Source of the DNA: GCA-2746795 sp964643965
GTDB lineage: Bacteria; Chloroflexota; Anaerolineae; Promineifilales; Promineifilaceae
NCBI GenBank assembly: GCA_964643965.1
Contig: CAZXVH010000053.1
Span: 1-32,793 of the forward strand
Direction of reading: 5' to 3'
DNA: 32,793 nucleotides
Position 1 is the first letter of the stretch. Every line of letters starts with the position of its first letter. Below the pieces are notes generated by a model, which was not told the DNA's origin, ran no database searches, and was given only the letters and a program-made list of their open reading frames with translations. A program made the translations under genes and the position numbers. Of the stretch, positions 15,928 through 22,783 are shown piece after piece.

Positions 15928-17486
15928 GAGCGGCCTCCTTTCTTCTGTTTTTTGCCTGCCTTTTTAGGCGCAAAACATTTTATAAACAGGGCTTCGTTGG
16001 CGGGGGCGGCAAAGGCGTTGAAAGTGGCGGCAAATTCACTTTTTACCTGTTCTCGCCGTTGGTGCAGCGCCCCCACCAGGCAGCCAATGGCGATGAGGGC
16101 GTCGCGGGAAGCCTGGCTGCGCAGCGGCATTTCGCGGGCCACATGCAGCAAATATACTTCTTGCACACAGAGATCGTTAAAATCGCCCAGGTTGCCTTGC
16201 AGTTGTTTAAGCTGCCGGATGAGATGTGAAATGTCGTCGGGGGGGAATAGGCTGGCGAAGAATTCCATGAGATAGCGCAGTTTTTTGCATTCCAGGCGCA
16301 GGGCGTGGAGCCGTTCATCCCGATTATCTTGGAGAATGCTGTGGCCTTCTTTGAGGATGCCGCGCACTCGTTTGTAGATGCGTTTTTGAGCCAGTTTGAG
16401 GATAGGCATGGCGGCGTTGACGGCCGTTTTGTCTTCAGGCGGGGGTTCTTCCAAAAACAGTTCCCACTCCTGCAAAATACGCCGGTATTCAGGCGCTTCC
16501 AGGCTGGCGGTAACGGCTTGCAGGGCGCCTTCTCGTTTGCTTTGCAAATAATCAAACAGGGGATCAATGTCTGAGCGCAGGAACTCTGGCAGTTGTTTTT
16601 TATATTCCGTTTCCGCCAGCAGGTACACGTCTAAATCACGCAGTTGGTTAGAAAGCTGGCCGATATATTTGAAATCTTCTTTGAACCGGTTGGTTTGTGA
16701 TTCCGGGAACACCGCTTTAATCTGGCTCAGGGCGGAGCGGGTGCGGCGTACCGCCACCCGGTAGTCGTGTAAAAATTCAGTGTCGATATCTTGTTGGATA
16801 AACCGCTCATTGAGTTTCATCACTTGCAGTAAATGGCGCAAAATGATGTTGACGGCCGTGTCGGAGCGCATGTCTGGTTTCAACTCGATGGCGAAGCTGG
16901 CGGAGTAGCTGCCGGGAACGAGGCCGCTGGCTTTGAGCAAGAGCGGGATGATTTCTTCGTCAAGGGGGGCAAAGCCTTGCTGTGCCAATAAAGTGGAGAG
17001 GCGTGCTGCTGTTTTGGTATAGCCGCGCACCGGCTGCACTTGTACCAGGTGCAGCCCGGGTGAATCCGGTTCATTGTGGGCGCAGAATTTCTCAAACAGG
17101 AGCCAGGCCACGGTCTTTTCATCTTTGTTCAAAAGGCGGCAGGTGGTTTGCTGGCGGCGCACGTGGGCCAGGGGCAGGAGGGCGCGGACGCCTAAAATGG
17201 GAGAAAGTCTGGCTCGCAGCAGCCCTGGCGCTACATCCCACACAAATTGAGGCGTTTCCGCCAATTCTGCTTGAACGGCCGTTTCCCCCCGGGCCAGATC
17301 ACGCAAAACAAATTGGTTTCCGCTGCTGTAGAGCGCTAACGCTTGTTTGTATAAACGCCAATCGAAGGTGTCATAAAGCGTCCACTTTTCATTTACCGTT
17401 TCTTGGGGGAGAACGGCCGTTTCCGGTTCAAGCAGCGCGGTTACCAGAGCCTCATCATATTCCATCGGCAGCCTAAATTGAGTCAT
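15924..17486 (-). CDS. CHAD-domain protein, possible polyphosphate binder
   Basis: A 520-residue protein. The C-terminal part (about 215-500) is a CHAD domain: NERFIQQDIDTEFLHDYRVAVRRTRSALSQIKAVF is the conserved His/Arg helix, followed by LSNQLRDLDVYL and a second half with LHALRLECKKLRYLMEFF. CHAD domains are helical, rich in conserved His/Arg/Lys, and bind inorganic polyphosphate. The N-terminal 200 residues (TLYDTFDWRLYKQALALYSSGNQFVLRD...) resemble a degenerate CYTH triphosphate-tunnel domain, which often accompanies CHAD. I cannot find a full ExExK motif, so catalysis is doubtful. GGAGG precedes the ATG at 17486. The gene follows cas4 by 83 bases without a convincing terminator, and overlaps the ParA start. 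Confidence 0.87.
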   Translation of the reverse strand: MTQFRLPMEYDEALVTALLEPETAVLPQETVNEKWTLYDTFDWRLYKQALALYSSGNQFVLRDLARGETAVQAELAETPQFVWDVAPGLLRARLSPILGVRALLPLAHVRRQQTTCRLLNKDEKTVAWLLFEKFCAHNEPDSPGLHLVQVQPVRGYTKTAARLSTLLAQQGFAPLDEEIIPLLLKASGLVPGSYSASFAIELKPDMRSDTAVNIILRHLLQVMKLNERFIQQDIDTEFLHDYRVAVRRTRSALSQIKAVFPESQTNRFKEDFKYIGQLSNQLRDLDVYLLAETEYKKQLPEFLRSDIDPLFDYLQSKREGALQAVTASLEAPEYRRILQEWELFLEEPPPEDKTAVNAAMPILKLAQKRIYKRVRGILKEGHSILQDNRDERLHALRLECKKLRYLMEFFASLFPPDDISHLIRQLKQLQGNLGDFNDLCVQEVYLLHVAREMPLRSQASRDALIAIGCLVGALHQRREQVKSEFAATFNAFAAPANEALFIKCFAPKKAGKKQKKGGRS

Positions 17487-17569
17487 ACACCCTCCACATT
17501 GTCAGCCGCCAGCTATTTGGCGCTGCTGCCTCTCGACTATACCACAACTACCGCCGGGCAACAGGGGGA

Positions 17570-18157
17570 TTAGACATCGTTGCAAAAACGGCGAAACTCG
17601 CAGTTTATGCAGCGAGCCGGATTCGAGGTGGGGGCGGGCATCTGCTGGCAGCGGGCGATTTGCTGCAACTGGCTCAGGGCGTGGTCTAGCTGGCGGTGGA
17701 GGGTAGGGGTGAAGGAGACGGCCGTTGCCTGGCGCAAGGGTATCATATACAAAAAGCCTCGTTTGACCGGTTTGCCGGAGGGATGGGTTTGCGCCAATAA
17801 ACGGCCGTAAGCCGCCAACTGCATCTTGAAATGTTTGCCTGGCTTCTTCGATTGTTTGTAATCAACCGGAATCAGCTCTGTTTCTGTTTCAATCAGCATA
17901 TCCAGTTCACCAGATAGACCTGATTCCGCATCGTAAAGCGGCACGTTAAAAGAGCGCTCGCCGGTGGTTAAGCCGTAACTCTTCAAACTGCGCCGCTTTT
18001 CCCGCCCTTCTTCCTGGGTATGGGCGTTGATGCCCGCTTCCATTTTATAGGTGAGTGGTCGGACAGCGGGCAGCACCGTATGAAAATACAAAATACGCGG
18101 GCAATACACATACTGCTTCAAATCAATCACGCGAAACATAAACGGTTCTGATTCCAT
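17570..18157 (-). CDS. cas4: CRISPR-associated exonuclease Cas4
   Basis: A 195-residue RecB-like nuclease that trims and orients prespacers for Cas1-Cas2, choosing those with a correct PAM. Four Cys for an iron-sulfur cluster are present: Cys19 in YVYCPRILYF and Cys183, 186 and 192 in CINCEFRRFC. The PD-(D/E)XK core reads GELDMLIETETELIPVDYK, followed by QLAAYGRLL. The frame opens at 18163, but GGGAG sits six bases before the ATG at 18157, so I start there. It is the third gene of cas1-cas2-cas4. The 27 to 33 bases between cas2 and cas4 are made almost entirely of a heptanucleotide tandem repeat, so spacing to cas2 may vary between strains. Confidence 0.93.
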   Translation of the reverse strand: MESEPFMFRVIDLKQYVYCPRILYFHTVLPAVRPLTYKMEAGINAHTQEEGREKRRSLKSYGLTTGERSFNVPLYDAESGLSGELDMLIETETELIPVDYKQSKKPGKHFKMQLAAYGRLLAQTHPSGKPVKRGFLYMIPLRQATAVSFTPTLHRQLDHALSQLQQIARCQQMPAPTSNPARCINCEFRRFCNDV

Positions 18158-18166
18158 CGTCATCTC

Positions 18167-18203
18167 CCACTATCCACTATCCACTGTCCACTATCCACTA
18201 TCC
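18167..18203. repeat. Heptanucleotide tandem repeat between cas2 and cas4
   Basis: Five 7-base units (four CCACTAT, one CCACTGT) fill the cas2-cas4 junction. The cas2 stop codon (18191-18193) is inside the fourth unit, and the cas4 ribosome-binding site begins where the array ends. Slippage here would change the last residues of Cas2 and the spacing to cas4. Confidence 0.85.
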
Positions 18204-18442
18204 ACCGCATACACCATCTTCTCGCCCCAATCTTTGGCGCAAATGGGGATTAGTTGCACATTGCCGGCTTCCTTCGCCAATAAATCAGATACTTTCAAGA
18301 ACAACTCCTCTTGATAATTGCGGGAAATGTCGCCGGAGAAAGCGCTAAACTGGATACGATCCAAACCATAATCCTGACAAACGTCCGCCACTTTGGTGCG
18401 AATGCGATCATCGGGGATGTCGTAAATAAGCAGGCAGTTCAT
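18191..18442 (-). CDS. cas2: CRISPR-associated protein Cas2
   Basis: An 83-residue protein that bridges two Cas1 dimers in the spacer-integration complex. The ferredoxin-like start MNCLLIYDIPDDRIRTKVADVC has the conserved Asp8 after strand 1. The rest (YGLDRIQFSAFSGDISRNYQEELF...NVQLIPICAKDWGEKM) matches Cas2 of type I systems in order and length. The start is eight bases after the cas1 stop, with no clear ribosome-binding site, so translation is probably coupled to cas1. The last codons (AVDSG) and the stop come from the tandem heptamer repeat that follows. Confidence 0.94.
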   Translation of the reverse strand: MNCLLIYDIPDDRIRTKVADVCQDYGLDRIQFSAFSGDISRNYQEELFLKVSDLLAKEAGNVQLIPICAKDWGEKMVYAVDSG

Positions 18443-18450
18443 GCTTGTTT

Positions 18451-19494
18451 TTACCAGCTTGCCAGGAAGGGATCATAGGCGTCGCGCTCATTGCGCACGA
18501 AGGCGGCCAGTTGGCGGGCTTGCATTTGCATGATGGCGCGCAGGCTGTGGCGTTTTTGGCGGTAGGGAACGGCCGTTTCCATTCTGCTCAGCACCTTCTC
18601 CGCCAACAAACGACGGCTCTTGTCCGTCAGAAACCCTTTCTCATCCTGCTCAATGCTCACGCCCCGATTCACCAGCCCCAAAATCGTGCGGTCAATCACC
18701 GGGGCGCGGAACTCCTCCACCATATCCAGCACCAGGCTCGGCTTGCCCGGCCGGTCTACATGAATGAAGCCGCCATATGGATCCAATCCGGCGAGGACAA
18801 CAGCCCGCTGCATCTGGCTGTAAAGAATACCGTAACCGTAGTTGAGGGCGCTGTTAAACGGGTCTTTGGCGCCGCGCCCTTGGCGGCCGGGCCAGTTGAG
18901 CGCTTCCGGCAGCACCGCTTTGACGCCGCGCCAATACTTTTGCGCCGCCCGTCCTTCGATGGAGAGGATTTGGCCGCGAATATCGTCGATGTCGTAATGT
19001 TCACGGAGCGCTAAAAAGTCGAGCGTACACAATTCTTCCATATGATCCAGCAGTTCACCCGCCAGCCAGTGGATTTCCTGAAAGATTTCCGGGGCCGCTT
19101 CCTTGCGATATTTGCCCATGTATTTGAGCAGCGCCGCCTGATTCTGGATTTTGCCGCCCGCAAATTGCAGCGCCAGGTGAACGGCGCGTAGATCGGTGAA
19201 GGCCATCAACTGCGCCCGGCGAGTTAACACCGTGCCGGTGAGGCCGGCGCTGTAGAGGGCGGCGTACGGATTGCCTGTGCCGCTCATGAAGTGAATGGGG
19301 ATGCCGTGTTCGGTGCAGGCGCGTATGGCGTCGGCGGAGATGGAGACGCCGCCGCTGCTGATGGTGACGGTTTCCAGGTGCAGCAGGGGGGCTTGAGCCA
19401 GCACTTCTTTGGCTTTGGTCACTTTGAGCCGTCCCTGGTATTTGCCGACGTGGCTGCCGAATTCATCGGCGATGAGGTGTTGGATGATGGGCAT
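18451..19494 (-). CDS. cas1: CRISPR-associated integrase Cas1
   Basis: A 347-residue metal-dependent integrase that joins prespacers to the leader end of the array. The metal ligands are readable: Glu180 in SIEGRAAQKYW, His245 in DPYGGFIHVDRPGKPSL, and Asp257 with Glu260/261 in LVLDMVEEFR. The N-terminal beta domain (LETVTISSGGVSISADAIRACTEHGIPIHFM) is typical. Length and motifs fit type I Cas1, with no fused reverse transcriptase or Cas4. AAGGAG lies about eight bases before the ATG. It heads the minus-strand cas1-cas2-cas4 unit, divergent from the WYL regulator. The distance to the likely promoter (19691-19719) leaves an untranslated region of about 190 bases that holds two tandem repeats. 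Confidence 0.96.
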   Translation of the reverse strand: MPIIQHLIADEFGSHVGKYQGRLKVTKAKEVLAQAPLLHLETVTISSGGVSISADAIRACTEHGIPIHFMSGTGNPYAALYSAGLTGTVLTRRAQLMAFTDLRAVHLALQFAGGKIQNQAALLKYMGKYRKEAAPEIFQEIHWLAGELLDHMEELCTLDFLALREHYDIDDIRGQILSIEGRAAQKYWRGVKAVLPEALNWPGRQGRGAKDPFNSALNYGYGILYSQMQRAVVLAGLDPYGGFIHVDRPGKPSLVLDMVEEFRAPVIDRTILGLVNRGVSIEQDEKGFLTDKSRRLLAEKVLSRMETAVPYRQKRHSLRAIMQMQARQLAAFVRNERDAYDPFLASW

Positions 19495-19515
19495 GGTTTG
19501 TCTCCTTGTCTGGTA

Positions 19516-19595
19516 GGTAGTTGGGTAGTTGGGTAGTCGGGTAGTCGGGTAGTCGGGCCTGACTATGAGACTAAACGACTATGAGACTAAACGAC
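19516..19595. repeat. Two tandem repeats in the cas1 5' untranslated region
   Basis: Five 8-base units (two GGTAGTTG, then three GGTAGTCG) occupy 19516-19555. Two exact 16-base units starting GACTATGAG follow at 19561-19592, with a partial third. They lie between the predicted cas1 promoter and the cas1 ribosome-binding site, so they would be transcribed. No gene fits the 19495-19823 interval. Confidence 0.85.
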
Positions 19596-19631
19596 GACAG
19601 GATTATCTAATAGTAGTAAACCAGAGAGGGG

Positions 19632-19781
19632 AGAACGCCCTGGTTCCTCGCAAAGTATGAGAGTTACTTTCGTACCAAACGGATAGGCGTTCTATAGGAT
19701 AAATGGTACACTGTGTCAGTTGAAAATAGCATAATTGTACAAATTGCTATGCATAAATTATCGAGGGAACCAGGGGGTTCC
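19632..19781. promoter_or_regulatory. Inverted-repeat cluster, candidate WYL operator
   Basis: AGAACGCC (19632-19639) is mirrored by GGCGTTCT (19686-19693), which overlaps the predicted cas1 -10 box. CCCTGGTTCCTCG (19638-19650) is mirrored, with one extra base, by CGAGGGAACCAGGG (19762-19775). The second site also forms a local hairpin, GGAACC/GGTTCC (19766-19781). GGTTCCT(T)CG therefore occurs twice in one direction and once inverted. These boxes lie between divergent cas1 and the WYL gene and are plausible binding sites for the WYL protein. This is inferred from position and symmetry only. Confidence 0.45.
19691..19719 (-). promoter_or_regulatory. Predicted promoter of cas1-cas2-cas4
   Basis: On the minus strand, CTGACA (19719-19714, five of six bases of the -35 consensus) is followed after exactly 17 bases by TATAGA (19696-19691, four of six of the -10). 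Transcription would begin near 19684, about 190 bases before the cas1 ATG. The -10 box overlaps one arm of the AGAACGCC inverted repeat, which would suit repression. Confidence 0.5.
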
Positions 19782-19823
19782 TTCGCCTGTGCTTTAATTG
19801 CCAGTAAAGACAGGAATTGACTT

Positions 19824-20828
19824 ATGAGTAGTCTAAACATACCAGTTGGTGGGCGTGACAATCAGATTCGCCGTACTGCCAGAATCCTGGAAATGATTCA
19901 GCAAATAGCGACACAACCCAGCCAATGGAATCGCAAAAAATTGGCGGCATACTATGAGATCGGTGTGCGTATGATTACCAAAGATTTGGAAATCATCAGG
20001 GTTCGGCTTGGTCTCAGCCTCGAATTTGACGGTAAGGGCTACACATTTTCACGGTTGCCCCATCTGCCCACAACAACCTACGCATTATCCGAGGCAATCG
20101 CTTTATTAACGGCCGCTCGATTGGCTCAGGCCGTGCCGGGTATAAACTCCACAGAATTGGCGACAGCGATTGCCCGCCTGGAATCCATTTTCCCCGATGA
20201 ACTACAACCGTTACTGCGTGAAGCGACCGAGCAACTGCCGCGCTATGCCACCAAAGCCCATCGCCAGGCGATGCTTTCTCTGCTTCATCGCTCATTGATG
20301 GAACATAAACAAACGCGAATTTTATATGCCACTGGTTCTCGAAAAGCGGCCGTTTCCAAGCGAATCGTCGAACCTTATCATCTCATGCCTTACGGCCGTT
20401 CCTGGCATCTCATCGCTTACGACCACAAACGGGAAGCTGTGCTTCAATTCAAATTAGATCGGATACAAGAAGCCGAGATTTTAGAAGAAACATACACCAT
20501 CCCGTCAGATTTTGATTTGGATGATTATTTAGGAACAGGATGGGGCTTGATGCGTGGCTCTGCAACAGAACCAGAAGACGTGGCGTTGATTTTTGAACCA
20601 GAAGCGGGGCGATGGGTGGCTGAGGAACAGTGGCACAGCAGTCAACAAAGCGAAGAACTGGCCGACGGCCGTATCCAAATCACATTCCAAGTAGGTATCA
20701 CCCCGGAGATGGTGAGTTGGCTGCTTTATTATGGCGGGAATGTTTGGGTGAAACGGCCGTTGTGGTTGCGGGAAGAAGTAAAACAAAGGCATAAACAAGC
20801 GGCTGAAAAATATTGGGGCATCCTCTAG
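19824..20828 (+). CDS. WYL-domain transcriptional regulator
   Basis: A 334-residue regulator. The N-terminal winged helix-turn-helix (about 10-65: RRTARILEMIQQIATQPSQWNRKKLAAYYEIGVRMITKDLEIIR) matches the DeoR/HTH_11 type. The WYL domain (about 150-225) carries TRILYATGSRK, RIVEPYHLMPYGRSWHLIAYDHKR and LQFKLDRIQEAEIL. The family's W-Y-L core appears here as W-H-L. A C-terminal WCX-like domain follows (WVAEEQWHSSQQSEEL...GGNVWVKRPLWLREEV). WYL proteins bind nucleic-acid-related ligands and often control cas or other defence operons. It sits between divergent cas1 and the effector operon and has no close ribosome-binding site (possible GGAATTG, weak). I expect it to regulate one or both cas units. 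Confidence 0.9.
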   Translation: MSSLNIPVGGRDNQIRRTARILEMIQQIATQPSQWNRKKLAAYYEIGVRMITKDLEIIRVRLGLSLEFDGKGYTFSRLPHLPTTTYALSEAIALLTAARLAQAVPGINSTELATAIARLESIFPDELQPLLREATEQLPRYATKAHRQAMLSLLHRSLMEHKQTRILYATGSRKAAVSKRIVEPYHLMPYGRSWHLIAYDHKREAVLQFKLDRIQEAEILEETYTIPSDFDLDDYLGTGWGLMRGSATEPEDVALIFEPEAGRWVAEEQWHSSQQSEELADGRIQITFQVGITPEMVSWLLYYGGNVWVKRPLWLREEVKQRHKQAAEKYWGIL

Positions 20829-20911
20829 CGGATCTATAAGGTCAAAACCTTTTACGAAAATATTTTTCAGAATTCTCTATGAATCATTTGGAATTGTAAC
20901 AGAAAGCCTAT

Positions 20912-20974
20912 GTAAATCAAAATTTACCTTCTACGATAATATGGGTTGATTTTTTCAAAATTGTGATCTATAAT
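20912..20974 (+). promoter_or_regulatory. Promoter of the CRISPR effector operon with upstream inverted repeat
   Basis: TTGATT (20946-20951) and a perfect TATAAT (20969-20974) are separated by exactly 17 bases. Transcription should start near 20981, just before the GGAGG at 20994-20998. About 20 bases upstream of the -35 lies GTAAAT-CAAA-ATTTAC (20912-20927), a 6-bp inverted repeat that could bind an activator or repressor such as the WYL protein. The region is markedly AT-rich compared with the left half of the window. Confidence 0.65.
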
Positions 20975-21004
20975 GCCTCCAACTTAAAAATATGGAGGTT
21001 CGTT

Positions 21005-21265
21005 ATGGCTTCGTTTGGTTTTGCAAGTTGTACTCGTTTCAGCAATGAAGAGATCGGAATCAGGTTCCATCGAATTGGTACTTATGATCAATTCAATCGT
21101 TTGGTCGAGGATTTCAAATCACACTTTCCTGATAGGCATTGGGGCGAAGATCAATGGATTATTCCTGGAAGTCAAACGAAATTATTAGATCAGTTTTGCA
21201 AGCAAAAAGGATTGAAAATGCAATGGCACGAGAAAAAGCCAAAGCAATTATCATTCTTACAATGA
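21005..21265 (+). CDS. Small unknown protein, first gene of the effector operon
   Basis: An 86-residue soluble protein that I do not recognise with certainty. GGAGG six bases before the ATG at 21005 decides this start over the earlier ATG at 20963. Residues about 18-72 (HRIGTYDQFNRLVEDF, DRHWGEDQWIIPGSQ, LLDQFCKQKGL) show a 'helix - W..d.~W.ip - helix' layout. This resembles the short HARP-like fold seen before SNF2 helicases, a nucleic-acid-binding module. The resemblance is weak. It is the first gene after the effector promoter and ends 21 bases before cas8, so it is surely cotranscribed. It could be a Cascade accessory, a regulator, or an anti-repressor of the locus. Confidence 0.75.
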   Translation: MASFGFASCTRFSNEEIGIRFHRIGTYDQFNRLVEDFKSHFPDRHWGEDQWIIPGSQTKLLDQFCKQKGLKMQWHEKKPKQLSFLQ

Positions 21266-21286
21266 ACTGAAAACAGGAGCAAATAA

Positions 21287-22783
21287 ATGCTTGAATACAC
21301 AGGACATCCTCTTATAGATGTAGGCATTGCTACAATTGTCGCTTTTGCCGACAAAGATTCACCAGATGAATTAACAGTCGCAGATTTGGAAGCAATTGCA
21401 GATTACATGGTGCTGAATTATCCCAAGAATCCCTTGCGTGCTTATCTGACTGTGGTTTTTCCTAATTCGGGCTTTACTCAACCCGCCTTTTTCAAACAGC
21501 CTAAGAAACAGGCGCTTTACGCGGAAAAGGTTTTACGCTCTTTCCGAGAGGATGTGCCAGTCTTAGAAGAGTTGGGTGTCTTTATGGGATTACCGGCAAC
21601 GGCCGTTTCCTTTGATGTTTCTGACAAATTAGAACCAGGCCGAGTTTTTCGCCAGCATATCCCCATGCAAACAGGTGAGGGCATTATCAATTTTTATCCG
21701 TATGGAGATGCCGGATTACCTATATCTGGCCTGGCATTGTTGGCTGTTCATGCCTATCCTTTGGGCAGCGCCAAGTGTGCGGGTCGTACCCTTTCCGTGC
21801 ATTCCGATAATCCGGAGATCATGCGTTACTTTGCCGCCTCATTTTTGAAGGACAATTTGACACGAATCAATTTAGCCCAGCAAGCAGATAGTAGCAAATT
21901 GGAAGAACCCCATCAAAAGTACCGCACCTTGTTGATACAAATTTTGCTTGAGGCAACAGGCAGACAACAAAGAAGTCAGCGTAAAACAGAGCCATTTTCC
22001 ATTACTGCTTATCACCTCACCAACAGTGGGCAAGGGGCAGATTTAGACATTTATCATCTTTCTTCACAAATCATCAGCTATTTACAGTTAATGCTTAGCC
22101 CAGATTATGAAACAGCCTGGGCGCAAATTGTGCGCCGCGCCTGGATTAAACCCAAATTGAAACGCGGTCAAACAGAAACGCCCGCCGATTTTGAGCCAGA
22201 TCGGAATTATTTATATGAAGACCTGTTCCGCCTTGCTGAAGATCCAATCGAGCGTGCGCCGCATTTCATACGCACCTATTTTTTACGGAATGCTTTTCGT
22301 TATACTCGCCAAGACGTAACAGATCCACGCGGACAATATAGTTCACAGCAAGAAGCAAATCTCGTTTCTTGGAAATTAACAGAACCTTTTTTAAGGAGGA
22401 TTATGCATATGGATGAAACACGCATTGAACAAATACGAACATTGGCAGATGAACTGGCAAGTTATGTAAAAAGCCAAAATGATAAACGTTTTTTCCAGAG
22501 ATTCTATTTGGAAAAAGATTATCGTGGTTTTCGCCTCTTGTTAATTAAAGCGAATAGGTCACACGTTGAACGTGGTAATCCGCCATTTTTGACACTTGAT
22601 ACGTACACGGCCGTTTTTGAAGATGGTGAAGAATTAGGCAAAAGTAACTGGTGGTTATCCCGTGACCTTGTGCTAATTCGCATGATTGAACAACTTTACG
22701 CTGGCGATAATTGGTTTCGCCAAAACGAAGATGCTTTCCCAGAACAAACAGAACAAGATGAAACCCCACAGGAGGGAAAATAA
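21287..22783 (+). CDS. cas8: Type I-B Cascade large subunit Cas8 (Cst1-like)
   Basis: A 498-residue protein at the cas8 position. The start LEYTGHPLIDVGIATIVAFA recalls the beginning of Cst1/Cas8b1-type large subunits ('TGnPfvDaGl'), which recognise the PAM and recruit Cas3. The protein has a single Cys (in GSAKCAGR), so the CXXC...CXXC zinc motif that names Cst1 is absent. AGGAG lies eight bases before the ATG. The last 126 residues are helical and preceded by an internal ribosome-binding site (see the Cas11 entry). The stop shares a base with the cas7 ATG. Assignment to I-B rests on this start, Cas7/Cas5 type and gene order. Another Cas8a/b branch is possible. Confidence 0.8.
   Translation: MLEYTGHPLIDVGIATIVAFADKDSPDELTVADLEAIADYMVLNYPKNPLRAYLTVVFPNSGFTQPAFFKQPKKQALYAEKVLRSFREDVPVLEELGVFMGLPATAVSFDVSDKLEPGRVFRQHIPMQTGEGIINFYPYGDAGLPISGLALLAVHAYPLGSAKCAGRTLSVHSDNPEIMRYFAASFLKDNLTRINLAQQADSSKLEEPHQKYRTLLIQILLEATGRQQRSQRKTEPFSITAYHLTNSGQGADLDIYHLSSQIISYLQLMLSPDYETAWAQIVRRAWIKPKLKRGQTETPADFEPDRNYLYEDLFRLAEDPIERAPHFIRTYFLRNAFRYTRQDVTDPRGQYSSQQEANLVSWKLTEPFLRRIMHMDETRIEQIRTLADELASYVKSQNDKRFFQRFYLEKDYRGFRLLLIKANRSHVERGNPPFLTLDTYTAVFEDGEELGKSNWWLSRDLVLIRMIEQLYAGDNWFRQNEDAFPEQTEQDETPQEGK
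22403..22783 (+). CDS. cas11: Predicted internally translated small subunit Cas11 (within cas8)
   Basis: Inside cas8, at codon 373 and in the same frame, AAGGAGG stands three bases before an ATG at 22403 and nine before a second ATG at 22409. It is among the strongest ribosome-binding sites in the window. The product would have 126 residues (MHMDETRIEQIRTLADEL, then RFFQRFYLEKDYRGFRLLLI, ending acidic and polar). It is largely helical, the size and position expected of Cas11. Internal translation of Cas11 from large-subunit genes is known for types I-B, I-C and I-D. No separate cas11 gene exists here, which Cascade of this type would need. Seen: the site. Inferred: that it is used. Confidence 0.72.
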   Translation: MHMDETRIEQIRTLADELASYVKSQNDKRFFQRFYLEKDYRGFRLLLIKANRSHVERGNPPFLTLDTYTAVFEDGEELGKSNWWLSRDLVLIRMIEQLYAGDNWFRQNEDAFPEQTEQDETPQEGK

